Positions 1 to 6,712 of a DNA stretch of 9,941 nt are shown piece after piece; within the stretch, counting starts at the first letter, position 1, and each line of letters begins with the position of its first letter. The DNA lies in the NCBI GenBank assembly GCA_020350905.1, contig CP070843.1, positions 1,658,317-1,668,257 on the forward strand. Direction: 5' to 3'. Made by a program: the position numbers and the translations under genes. The notes beneath the pieces are model-generated. The model did not search any database, was not told the origin of the DNA, and worked only from the letters and a program-made list of their open reading frames with translations. The stretch is from Deltaproteobacteria bacterium (GTDB taxonomy: Bacteria > Desulfobacterota > Syntrophobacteria > BM002).

Positions 1-1
1 A

Positions 2-211
2 AACGTTGTCGGCCACGAAAACATTATTCAATTCGATGCCCTCCCCATATACAATAAGGAGAATAAATACACAGACATAATGCTTGTCGATGAGATCCCG
101 GAAACTGAAAGGAAAGATTTAGCTCGGCAGGTGGCTGACAAGATTCTGGCCAGTTTAAGGAATGGTACCCGATATGATTGGGAGTCTCAGTCTTCGTGTA
201 GGGCTGAGTGA
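2..211 (+). CDS. C-terminal end of an unrecognised protein (5' truncated by window edge)
   Basis: The frame is open from base 2 to a TGA at 209-211, giving the last 69 residues of a plus-strand protein whose start lies outside the window. The visible tail is soluble and charged. It has a stretch around IMLVDEIPETERKDLARQVA that looks like a beta strand followed by an amphipathic helix, then a polar tail ending SCRAE. No membrane segment or motif I can name is present, so no function is assigned. A Met at 80-82 could start a 43-residue ORF, but the frame stays open and protein-like upstream of it, which favours a truncated longer gene. It converges on the minus-strand TPR gene at 458, with 246 bp between the two stops. 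Confidence 0.55.
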   Translation, partial: NVVGHENIIQFDALPIYNKENKYTDIMLVDEIPETERKDLARQVADKILASLRNGTRYDWESQSSCRAE

Positions 212-213
212 AC

Positions 214-297
214 ATTACATACTCCACACTTTTGCCCTTTCTGACCCGTCCCCAGATGGAGTAGTACGCTTCCTAGAGCCAATAGTGTGTATGTAAT
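214..297. repeat. Imperfect inverted repeat between convergent genes
   Basis: ATTACATAC (214-222) pairs perfectly with GTATGTAAT (289-297). After a 3-base bulge, ACACT (226-230) pairs with AGTGT (284-288). The result is a 14-bp stem with a loop of about 53 bases, starting 2 bases after the stop of the plus-strand gene. There is no T-run on either side, so it is not a standard intrinsic terminator. It could be a processing or rho-type 3' structure, or chance. Confidence 0.35.
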
Positions 298-302
298 TCA
301 CA

Positions 303-399
303 CTCCGAGTCTGACTGGAGAATTACAAAAGCGGAACCGAAGCTCCGCATGGTATTTGGGAACCTACCAGTAAAGGGCAGCGCCATAGTGGGACTGCTC
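303..399. other. Cluster of short hairpins in the convergent intergenic region
   Basis: Besides the terminator at 331-348, three more hairpins follow closely. CTCC-AGT pairs with ACT-GGAG at 303-320 (7 bp, one bulged base, 3-base loop). GGTA pairs with TACC at 351-368, with GG/CC inside. GGGCAG pairs with CTGCTC at 375-399 (6 bp, one G-U in plus-strand RNA). No known RNA family was recognised. This could be the structured 3' end of both converging transcripts, or a small structured RNA. Confidence 0.25.
327..348 (-). terminator. Intrinsic terminator ending the minus-strand gene series
   Basis: Read on the minus strand, GCGGAGC-TTCG-GTTCCGC forms a 7-bp stem (one G-U) closed by a C(UUCG)G tetraloop, followed at once by TTTTG. 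The C(UUCG)G loop is an exceptionally stable tetraloop common in rho-independent terminators. The G-U pair exists only in minus-strand RNA (the plus-strand copy has A-C), which sets the direction. It lies about 110 bases past the TPR gene's stop. The T-run is short (four), so termination may be partial. Confidence 0.6.
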
Positions 400-457
400 T
401 ACCCTCCCTTCAATTTAGCCACGTTGGCCCCAACCGCAGCTCTCTTAAAACTCCGCT

Positions 458-1174
458 TCATTTGTCCTTTTCCGGAGGTTTGACCCTTAGCCCAAAAATC
501 AAAACAAAAACTAGAGCAATTATGATAAAAGGTGCTACATTCCTTAACTCCTCAGCACTGGCGAAATTGAGTAATTCCACCCGCCAATAGCTAGGGACTC
601 TAGGGTCTATCTGCCAGGAAGAACTGAAATCGGCGGAGCCGAGTTCTTTGCGCCCTGCCGCCCAATGAAGCTTAGCCCTTGTTCTATAAGCATCAGACTT
701 GGCTCGCGGATCACCTCTGAGCTTGACCGCGGTGGTGGCATCACGAAACGCTTCCTCGCCCCTGCCGCTCAGCCGATACGCTTCCGCTCTGTAAGCATAA
801 GCTGTAGCATGCTCGGGCTCCATTTCAATAACACGGGTGAAACTGGTGATTGCTGGTTCATAAATTCCACTCTTGAGATAGCCCGTGCCCAGCATCCGAT
901 AGGCCTGAGCATCTCCTCTTGTTAAGTCAAGATATGTCTCGTAGTCCTGAATCGACTCCTCATATTTCCCTTGAAAATAATAGAGCATCCCCCGTTTTTC
1001 GTAAGCTGTGGTCAATCTTGGATCCATCTCCAATGCTTTGGTAAAATACTCGATCTTCTTGCGGGTCCTGGAGCTCTTGAGTCCTAGGTTGAAGTAGTCT
1101 ATGGCGTCTTGGCTGAGGGCTGGCGTCGCAGACAGCAAGAGCAATGTGAGCAAGCACATTACTGTTCTTTTCAT
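458..1174 (-). CDS. Exported TPR protein with C-terminal membrane anchor
   Basis: A 238-residue protein. Residues 1-21 form a signal peptide (MKR, then a Leu-rich core, with a likely cut after ALS21). About five tetratricopeptide-like units of 34 residues follow across roughly 24-192, with typical tails such as ALEMDPRL, VIEMEPEH and WQIDPRV. One hydrophobic helix at about 215-230 precedes a short basic tail. TPR repeats bind protein partners, so this is probably a periplasmic scaffold anchored in the inner membrane by its C terminus. A TTG at 1205-1207 would add 11 residues. I chose ATG 1174 because it has an AGGAG 7 bases upstream and places the signal peptide at the terminus. It is last in the minus-strand series, 200 bp below the crotonase-like gene and followed by the terminator at 327-348. 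The fold is clear; the partner is unknown. Confidence 0.85.
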   Translation of the reverse strand: MKRTVMCLLTLLLLSATPALSQDAIDYFNLGLKSSRTRKKIEYFTKALEMDPRLTTAYEKRGMLYYFQGKYEESIQDYETYLDLTRGDAQAYRMLGTGYLKSGIYEPAITSFTRVIEMEPEHATAYAYRAEAYRLSGRGEEAFRDATTAVKLRGDPRAKSDAYRTRAKLHWAAGRKELGSADFSSSWQIDPRVPSYWRVELLNFASAEELRNVAPFIIIALVFVLIFGLRVKPPEKDK

Positions 1175-1181
1175 AATTCCA

Positions 1182-1186
1182 CTCCT
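1182..1186 (-). promoter_or_regulatory. Shine-Dalgarno site that sets the TPR gene start
   Basis: AGGAG on the minus strand, 7 bases before ATG 1174. It lies inside the longer TTG-initiated frame, so it argues for the internal ATG as the true start. Confidence 0.7.
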
Positions 1187-1208
1187 ATATTTGATGAGGC
1201 GGGCCAAA

Positions 1209-1221
1209 TAAATTGGGTAAA
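1209..1221 (-). promoter_or_regulatory. 13-bp motif shared with the efflux operon upstream region (copy 1)
   Basis: TAAATTGGGTAAA (plus strand) occurs here, 34 bp before the TPR start, and again at 8427-8439 upstream of the outer-membrane factor gene, in the same orientation to each gene. With one inserted base the match extends to a following TTA. A shared regulator site is possible, but one 13-mer match in about 10 kb is near chance. Confidence 0.25.
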
Positions 1222-1374
1222 ATTATGATTTCAAGATGTTAAGATTTCAGGCCTGTCAAACTCTCAACAACTATAGCAGCTATCTTGAGTAGCCGGTCGG
1301 GATGATGACTCACAGTTCGTCAAGAGTCAAGATCATGGTCATTGGGCAAACGACTACTCATGAAAGAGCTAAGG

Positions 1375-2106
1375 TCATTTCAAGAAGAGCTCGAGTTCTG
1401 CAGGCTTAGGCTGTACCATGCTCTTAGTAGCTGAAACCGCAGTACTCGAAAATGCATTAATTTCTTCAAGCTTCTCCAAGCATCGCTGTTCCAATTCATC
1501 TTCTGAGACCACGGCCGTTATTAGCCCGAGTTCTTGAGCCTCTAAGGCAGAAAGGGGCTGCCCTGATAGGAGTATTTCAAGGGCCTTTCCAGGACCTACA
1601 TATCGGACCAGGTAAAAGGCCAATAGCTCACTGGGGGGTAAACCGAGATCGAGATTTGGAAACGTAAAACTGGTGTTCTGTGTAGCAAATCGAAAATCAA
1701 AAGGCAGGGTAACACCTAAATACTCAAGCGTGGTGACGCCGCTTATTCCACCAATAAGCGGTTTGGTAAAATTAGCAGCCTTCAGAATCATCCGGCCGAG
1801 CAAGTTCGAGAATCGTTGTCTGAGAAACACTCTCTGAGTTGACCCCGTATCACTGCCGTCACCCATGATGATTCGAATGAACTCACGGTACTTTTCATCA
1901 TCGATGAACTCATGTGTTTTCATTTGCACTAATCCCAGCACTTCGGGCGAACTCTCAACTGCTTCCAGAACTGAAAAATAATCCTCTCGCAGCTGCAAGT
2001 TAGTTGCCATATCGAATGCTTTTTCTTGCATAGTTAATATTGCGAATTTACCACTCTGCTCGCACGAGAATGCTTCGCTTTCATATTGGATAGATTCTCT
2101 CTTCAT
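1375..2106 (-). CDS. Crotonase-fold (enoyl-CoA hydratase/isomerase-like) protein lacking the usual catalytic residues
   Basis: A 243-residue soluble protein of the crotonase superfamily, slightly shorter than the usual 255-265. The core aligns without gaps to classical enoyl-CoA hydratases from KPLIGGISG (115-123) through FDFRFATQ (136-143) to VGPGKALEILLSGQPL (170-185) and EAQELGLITAVV (189-200). The active site does not match. The GGG oxyanion-hole stretch is Leu-Glu-Tyr (127-129). The two catalytic glutamates (144 and 164 in rat crotonase) align with Gly131 and Asn151. The N-terminal AGAD-type oxyanion segment is absent around 60-75. Inference: it is not a hydratase; it may have another reaction, bind an acyl thioester, or play a structural role. 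The start is ATG 2106 with AGGAGG 10 bases upstream. It begins 40 bp after the tiny membrane ORF and may be co-transcribed with the pump genes. Confidence 0.85.
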   Translation of the reverse strand: MKRESIQYESEAFSCEQSGKFAILTMQEKAFDMATNLQLREDYFSVLEAVESSPEVLGLVQMKTHEFIDDEKYREFIRIIMGDGSDTGSTQRVFLRQRFSNLLGRMILKAANFTKPLIGGISGVTTLEYLGVTLPFDFRFATQNTSFTFPNLDLGLPPSELLAFYLVRYVGPGKALEILLSGQPLSALEAQELGLITAVVSEDELEQRCLEKLEEINAFSSTAVSATKSMVQPKPAELELFLK

Positions 2107-2130
2107 CTCTTGTCATCCTCCTAATTGTTT

Positions 2131-2136
2131 ATTATA
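2131..2136 (-). promoter_or_regulatory. Possible -10 element before the crotonase-like gene
   Basis: A perfect TATAAT on the minus strand in the 40-bp gap before the gene. No good -35 hexamer lies 16-18 bp upstream, and a start about 7 bases downstream would put the AGGAGG at the very 5' end of the mRNA. Weak; likely AT-rich spacer. Confidence 0.2.
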
Positions 2137-2146
2137 CGGTTCAAGT

Positions 2147-2257
2147 CTATAGCGATCTTGAGTTATTTCCAAGCAGTATTGATCGAAGCTTGGTTTTGAT
2201 CAGCAGTCCAAAGGCAAGCGCCAGAATGCCAACTGTGATATATGCCTCTACTTCCAT
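2147..2257 (-). CDS. Small single-pass membrane protein (36 aa) next to the RND permease
   Basis: ATG at 2257 opens a 36-codon frame closed by TAG at 2147-2149. The peptide starts MEVEAYITVGILALAFGLL, continues with a basic turn (IKTKLRS), and ends in a short polar tail. This gives one hydrophobic helix of about 16 residues (6-21), an acidic N terminus and a positive segment after the helix, as expected for an inner-membrane protein with its C terminus in the cytoplasm. GAGG lies 6 bases before the ATG. It sits 30 bp after the permease stop and 40 bp before the crotonase-like gene, on the same strand. Tiny membrane proteins that bind RND pumps are known (AcrZ with AcrB in E. coli), but I see no sequence match to AcrZ, so the link is by position only. 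It may also be a chance ORF. Confidence 0.5.
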   Translation of the reverse strand: MEVEAYITVGILALAFGLLIKTKLRSILLGNNSRSL

Positions 2258-2265
2258 GAAGGTCC

Positions 2266-2293
2266 TCTAAATCCGCAATCCGCAATCTTACAT
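2266..2293. repeat. Short heptamer array at the permease stop codon
   Basis: Four consecutive 7-base units: TCTAAAT, CCGCAAT, CCGCAAT, CTTACAT. The two middle units are identical, and the last overlaps the permease's TAA (2288-2290). The units belong to the same degenerate family as the right half of the array at 6764-6827. Only one orientation is present here. Confidence 0.6.
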
Positions 2294-5200
2294 CGCTGTT
2301 TCCGGCGATTTTACCTTATAAAACATACAATAAAGCACCGGCACCACGAACATGGTAAGGACGGTGCCGAAGGTAAGGCCGAACATAATAGTATAGGCCA
2401 TGGCCGCCCAGAAGACGTCGGGCGCCAGGGTGGTCAACGCCATCACAGTTGTGGCTGCAGCCAGCGCCACCGGGCGCAGCCGGGTAACGCCGGATCTGAC
2501 GATGGCCTCATAATGCGTCTTGCCCGCGTCCATCTCTTCTCTCACTGTATCCAGAAGCACGATAGCATTCTTGATCATCATGCCAGACAAACTCATGGCA
2601 CCCAGCATGGCCAGGAAACCGAAGGGCTGGCCGGTGATCAGCAGGCCGAAGGTCACCCCGATCGCGGCAAAAGGGATGGTGATGAGGATAATCAACATCT
2701 GGCGGTAGGCGTTATAGAGCGCCACCATAATGAACAGCATAATGATGACTGCCGGCATGACACCAGGCGTTAGTGATGACTGGGCATCTAACTGACTCTC
2801 ATCCTCACCGTCCATGAAAATATCGTACTCTGGGGGAAACTCCGCCCTTAACTTTTCGAATTCATCGATAACGTGTCTTTTCAGGTCGGGGTAAGTAGAC
2901 CACCAATCCGGAGTCGCCTGAATGGTAATGCACCGCCTTCGCTCCCACCGATTTATATAGGGTTCCTCCCATTCCACCCGAATATCCTTGGTGACCTGAG
3001 ATAGGGGCACGGTATTGGTTGAGAGTTCTGGTTTTACCTGTAGGATTTCCATGCTATCGGCAGCCGCAAGACGTTCTTTGGGTGGGTGGCGGAGCATGAT
3101 GGGATAAAGGTCATCTCCCTCGCGGTACAACCCCACCTGCTGGCCGTCATAGGCCCGGCGTGTGGCGAAGCCAATATCCTCACGACTTACCTGGGCCCAG
3201 CGCCCGCGAACCTGGTCATACTCGGGAACATACTTCTGAATCCGGTTCATCAATGAGGTTTTTATCTCCTTTGCTCTCGGCTCATTCTCAAGGATCGCCA
3301 CGGCCTTGTCTCCGAGTTCCCTCAGGACATTAAGGTCCGCGTCAGCCGGCCCGGTGATATGCCATGCGAACTTCCAGGTGTCACTGGGACCCACGCCATA
3401 TTTGCGTACCCGCGTCAAAGCATCAGGATAGTTTTCCTCCATCCAGGGTTCAATTTCAGCAATCACCGGATCTACATCTTTATAGCTGTTTGTATTGACA
3501 ATAATTTCTGCGTAATTCTGATAAAAGGGTAGTTCCGGATCCACCGGCAGGTAAAAACGAGGCGGCCCCTGACCGAAATAACTACTCACATTCTGCACCA
3601 GTTCATTTTTCATCAGCTCTTCTTCGGCCGCTCTGACCCGTTCTGAGACCTCCTGGATGCGGGTTCCTTCCGGAAACCAGAAGTCCACCATGAGCTGGTT
3701 GCGTGAGGCATAGGGGAAGAACATCTGTTTCACGTTACCGAAGCCAAGAATTGAGGCAACCAGTAAGGCTACCATGCACCCCATGAATATCCAGCGTCCC
3801 CGGATAGCCTTTACTAATAGTCCGCGGTACACATTAAAGAACTTGGTGTCATAGGGATCCTTTTCTTCCTCGCCTTCAGATGCTTTGGCCGGGGGTAACA
3901 TATCGAGGCACTGAACGGGAGTTATGGTCATGGCCAATACCCAGCTGATAAGCAGGGACATGGCCACAACGACGAACAGGGTGCGGCAGTATTCGCCTGC
4001 ATCCGCTTCGGACGCAAAGATGGGGTAGAAGGCCATCACGGCAATGACGGTAGCACCCAGCAGCGGCAGGGATGGTTTGCTGGCCGCTTCGATGGCGGCC
4101 TGGACCCGATCCATGCCCTGATTGATTTTAACCTGGATGCCGTCGGCCACCACGATCGAGTTGTCCACCATCATCCCCATGGCAATAATCAAAGCTCCAA
4201 GGGACATCCTTTGAAAGGGATACCCCAATATCGCCATACCCATAAAAGTGCCCAAGATAGTTAGCACCAGGCCGGTGCCGATGATCACCCCCATGCGCCA
4301 GCCCATTGGAATCGTTAAGACGACGAGGACGATGACCACAGAGCCGAGGAGGTTCAAGAAAAAGCCGTTTATGGCTTCAGTTACTAGAGTAGACTGCCAG
4401 GCGATGCGGGTTATCTCGAGTCCCACCGGTATAAAAGGCAGTATCTCTTCTATGCGCTTTTCTAGTCTCTTCCCCACCTCAACAACATTGACGTCGTCAT
4501 GAGCGGCAATTTGTATGGCAAGGGCCGGCATGCCGTCCAGTCGCATAAGCCACCGGGGCGGTTCGAGGTAACCGGCTTTGACCTCAGCAATATCCTTGAT
4601 ACGAATCAGCTCCACCCCGGGTCGAACCCCACCGCCCACGGTGGGGCTTGCTTGCTGACTGGGCTGCAAAGCATCAACACCGGTTGCACTGGTAGGAACT
4701 CCAAGATTGAGCAAATCCAGCGTTGTGGGATGTAAAAAAAGCTCGCCGATATCTTCTGGTGACTGGAACTCTCCGGTGGGGGCAACCCTTAACCGTCGGT
4801 CTTGAACGTCTATTGAGCCTGCATCCACAACCATGTTCTGCCGGCCAAGAGTAGCGACAAAATTCTCCACAGTCAGACCTCTCTCCGCCATTTGCTGTTC
4901 AGACACATCAAGGTATATGACCTTGTCTTGCACGCCCCAGAGCTCTACCCGCGAAACTCCAGGGATCAGACTGAGTTCTTTTTTCATGGCATCTGCCCAA
5001 TCCTCCAGTTCCTTGTAGCTGAAACCGTCACCGGTAAGTCCCAGGACAAAGCCATAGACGAAGGCGAAATCGTCCACCACGGTCGGCTTGCCTGCACCGG
5101 GGGGAAACTGGGGAGTAACATCGCGGATTTTCTTGCGCATCTCGTCCCAAATCTGCGGGAGTTGATCAGCCCAGTACTTCTGCTCGATGTCGACCTTTAT

Positions 5201-5470
5201 GATTGACACGCCGGGCCGTGAGAAAGAGTACAGGTGCTTGAGTTGGGGCATTTCCTGGATGGCCTTTTCTATAAGGTCAGTTACTTCCAGTTCAACCTCG
5301 TAGGCACTGGCACCCGGATAGGAGGTCACTACTGCCCCCGTCTTAACAGTAAAGACCGGGTCCTCCAACTGGCCAAGAACAAAGTAACTACCTATGCCGC
5401 CAAGTAACAGCAAGACTAAAAAGAAATAAGTCACGGCCCTGTTCTTAATGGCGTATTCAGTGAGGTTCAT
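2288..5470 (-). CDS. RND-family efflux permease (inner-membrane pump subunit)
   Basis: A 1060-residue protein, the usual HAE1/AcrB-type length. It would export substrate by proton antiport in a tripartite complex with the adaptor and outer-membrane factor encoded just upstream. The RND topology is visible: TM1 at about 12-32, a large periplasmic loop, a TM2-6 block from about 370, a second loop from about 600, and TM8-12 from about 905. The TM4 motif is GMMVDNSIVVADG with Asp436 kept and Asn437 where AcrB has its second Asp (408). TM10 keeps the essential lysine in MMIKNAIVLLD (Lys967, AcrB Lys940). The RLRPVALAAATTV segment is also typical. Residues about 250-286 form a Pro/Ser/Gly-rich insertion in the first periplasmic loop. 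The start is ATG 5470 with AGGAG 6 bases upstream. The substrate class is undetermined; CzcA-type metal pumps look less likely from the TM4 motif. Confidence 0.95.
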   Translation of the reverse strand: MNLTEYAIKNRAVTYFFLVLLLLGGIGSYFVLGQLEDPVFTVKTGAVVTSYPGASAYEVELEVTDLIEKAIQEMPQLKHLYSFSRPGVSIIKVDIEQKYWADQLPQIWDEMRKKIRDVTPQFPPGAGKPTVVDDFAFVYGFVLGLTGDGFSYKELEDWADAMKKELSLIPGVSRVELWGVQDKVIYLDVSEQQMAERGLTVENFVATLGRQNMVVDAGSIDVQDRRLRVAPTGEFQSPEDIGELFLHPTTLDLLNLGVPTSATGVDALQPSQQASPTVGGGVRPGVELIRIKDIAEVKAGYLEPPRWLMRLDGMPALAIQIAAHDDVNVVEVGKRLEKRIEEILPFIPVGLEITRIAWQSTLVTEAINGFFLNLLGSVVIVLVVLTIPMGWRMGVIIGTGLVLTILGTFMGMAILGYPFQRMSLGALIIAMGMMVDNSIVVADGIQVKINQGMDRVQAAIEAASKPSLPLLGATVIAVMAFYPIFASEADAGEYCRTLFVVVAMSLLISWVLAMTITPVQCLDMLPPAKASEGEEEKDPYDTKFFNVYRGLLVKAIRGRWIFMGCMVALLVASILGFGNVKQMFFPYASRNQLMVDFWFPEGTRIQEVSERVRAAEEELMKNELVQNVSSYFGQGPPRFYLPVDPELPFYQNYAEIIVNTNSYKDVDPVIAEIEPWMEENYPDALTRVRKYGVGPSDTWKFAWHITGPADADLNVLRELGDKAVAILENEPRAKEIKTSLMNRIQKYVPEYDQVRGRWAQVSREDIGFATRRAYDGQQVGLYREGDDLYPIMLRHPPKERLAAADSMEILQVKPELSTNTVPLSQVTKDIRVEWEEPYINRWERRRCITIQATPDWWSTYPDLKRHVIDEFEKLRAEFPPEYDIFMDGEDESQLDAQSSLTPGVMPAVIIMLFIMVALYNAYRQMLIILITIPFAAIGVTFGLLITGQPFGFLAMLGAMSLSGMMIKNAIVLLDTVREEMDAGKTHYEAIVRSGVTRLRPVALAAATTVMALTTLAPDVFWAAMAYTIMFGLTFGTVLTMFVVPVLYCMFYKVKSPETAM
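4627..4646. repeat. Perfect hairpin inside the permease insertion
   Basis: CCCCACCG (4627-4634) and CGGTGGGG (4639-4646) form a perfect 8-bp inverted repeat with a 4-base loop. It lies in codons for the Gly-rich part (PTVGGGV) of the loop insertion at residues about 250-286. Confidence 0.6.
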
Positions 5471-5485
5471 CCATATCTCCTATAT

Positions 5486-5574
5486 ATGAGGCGTAGGGCT
5501 GAAGGTATAAGGCGCAAGGTAGCAATCTTTACTTTGTTTTCCTTATGCCTCGGGCCCTGAGCCCTTTGCCCCTC
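5486..5574. repeat. Inverted pair of heptamer arrays between adaptor and permease genes
   Basis: The left half (5486-5520) is exactly five 7-base units of consensus NNRRGGY, such as ATGAGGC, GTAGGGC and ATAAGGC. The right half (5540-5574) is exactly five units which, in reverse complement, follow the same pattern (ATAAGGA, CCGAGGC, TCAGGGC, AAAGGGC). A 19-bp AT-rich core (5521-5539) separates them. The array ends on the base next to the adaptor's TAA (5575-5577) and stops 4 bases short of the permease's AGGAG. Units are degenerate but phase is kept. The layout recalls the cyanobacterial heptanucleotide STRR repeats; no relationship is shown. Folding could affect adaptor-to-permease expression. 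Confidence 0.7.
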
Positions 5575-6660
5575 TTATTCTGACTTCTGGCCTCTTATCT
5601 CCATAGTACCTGCTTCCATAATCTTAACCTTCTGGCCCTCTCGCAAGGTGTGCACACCGGCGGTGGCAATCCACATCCCGGGTTCAAGACCTCTAACCCG
5701 CTGGCCACGCGCAGTCAATCTGCGTGGCATAACTTCGCGTTTTTTGGCCGTCATGGTTGACTCATCGATCACCCAAACAAAGCTCTTTTCTTTATCCGGG
5801 GTGAAAAGCGCCGACACCGGAATCTCGAATTCCGACTCTCCTGCCTCGCCCGGCATTTCCACATCGCTGGCACGTGCTAACCCGGCCATACCCGATAAAA
5901 TGGTTATATCTGCGGGCTGGTCGAAGATGAGGGTTACCGGATAGGTGCGGGTTGTGGCAGAGGCCTCGGTGCCTATCTCCTTTACCTTGGCCGGAATCGG
6001 GCGATTCGGGAAGGCATCGAAGGTTATGGCCACGTCTTTTACATAAGGCGCCTGTGAGATCAGATTTTCGGGTACGCTTACGGTAAACTCCATTTTGGAG
6101 ACATCTAACACACGTAAAACCAACTCTTTGGCCTGGACTCTCTGATTTTTCTCTTTATAGGTCCAGGAAACCACCCCGTCAAATGGTGCGTAAATATTGG
6201 AGTCCTCCAATGCCTTGCGCTTGATTCTAACCATGGCTGTTGATTGATCCAACCTCGCATCTGCATCGGTCAGGTCCTGCTTGGAGACCGCCCCGGCCTT
6301 GAGTGCTTCTGCGATTCGGTCTCGATAGGCTCTGTCGCGGTCGCGCTGCGCCGCAGCAGCAGCAAGTTCATTCTTGAAGTCACGGGGATCGAGACGTGCT
6401 AGGATCTGTCCTCTCTTGACCTTGTCGCCCTTGTTAACCGGACGCGCAATGATAGTACCCGCAACTTCGAATCCCAAGTTCAACTCTGTGGTTGCTTCCG
6501 CCCGGCCCGGAAAAGAACGACCGGCAAAACCGGCATCACCTGCAATCTTGATGGCTCTGACCGGACGAATAATTTCCGGCTTGGCTTCTTCTTTTTGACA
6601 ACCTAGAAGTAAGAGTCCGGGGACTATCAAACCTGCAATAAGAAATGATCTGTATTTCAT
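5575..6660 (-). CDS. RND periplasmic adaptor (membrane fusion) lipoprotein
   Basis: A 361-residue adaptor that would bridge the permease and the outer-membrane channel in the periplasm. Residues 1-21 are a lipoprotein signal (MKYRSFLIAG, hydrophobic core, lipobox LLGC with Cys21 as the lipidated residue). A first lipoyl half follows at about 62-90 (GTIIARPVNKGDKVKRGQIL), then an alpha-hairpin rich in Ala/Arg/Asp at about 92-151. The second lipoyl half is at about 153-187 (IYAPFDGVVSWTYKEKNQRV), and beta-barrel and membrane-proximal domains fill the rest. The frame extends to an ATG at 6750, but those 30 residues run through the heptamer array and would bury the lipoprotein signal, so ATG 6660 is chosen; an AAGGCGGG stretch lies 7 bases upstream. 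It is second in the operon, 161 bp below the outer-membrane factor gene and 104 bp above the permease gene. Confidence 0.92.
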   Translation of the reverse strand: MKYRSFLIAGLIVPGLLLLGCQKEEAKPEIIRPVRAIKIAGDAGFAGRSFPGRAEATTELNLGFEVAGTIIARPVNKGDKVKRGQILARLDPRDFKNELAAAAAQRDRDRAYRDRIAEALKAGAVSKQDLTDADARLDQSTAMVRIKRKALEDSNIYAPFDGVVSWTYKEKNQRVQAKELVLRVLDVSKMEFTVSVPENLISQAPYVKDVAITFDAFPNRPIPAKVKEIGTEASATTRTYPVTLIFDQPADITILSGMAGLARASDVEMPGEAGESEFEIPVSALFTPDKEKSFVWVIDESTMTAKKREVMPRRLTARGQRVRGLEPGMWIATAGVHTLREGQKVKIMEAGTMEIRGQKSE

Positions 6661-6712
6661 GATGTACCCGCCTTTGATAGAGATTTTCTTCTTGTCATAC
6701 AAAGTTCGAAGG

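Noticed and set aside
24..227. 67-codon minus-strand frame at the left edge
   Set aside because: It is antisense to the plus-strand partial CDS (2-211), which has better protein character. No ribosome site precedes it.
1254..1259. Perfect TTGACA on the minus strand upstream of the TPR gene
   Set aside because: At spacings of 15-18 bp the -10 position reads TCTTGA-like sequence with no good match. The CATAAT further on is 26 bp away.
1286..1360. Inverted repeat TGAGTAG / CTACTCA (1286-1292 and 1354-1360), and an 11-bp palindrome at 1273-1283, between the crotonase-like and TPR genes
   Set aside because: The arms are short with a 61-bp spacer, and the palindrome is AT-rich and short. No promoter elements line up with them, so chance is likely.
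2513..5206. Several plus-strand frames of 60-104 codons opposite the permease
   Set aside because: They are antisense shadows of the permease reading frame, with no ribosome sites or family motifs.
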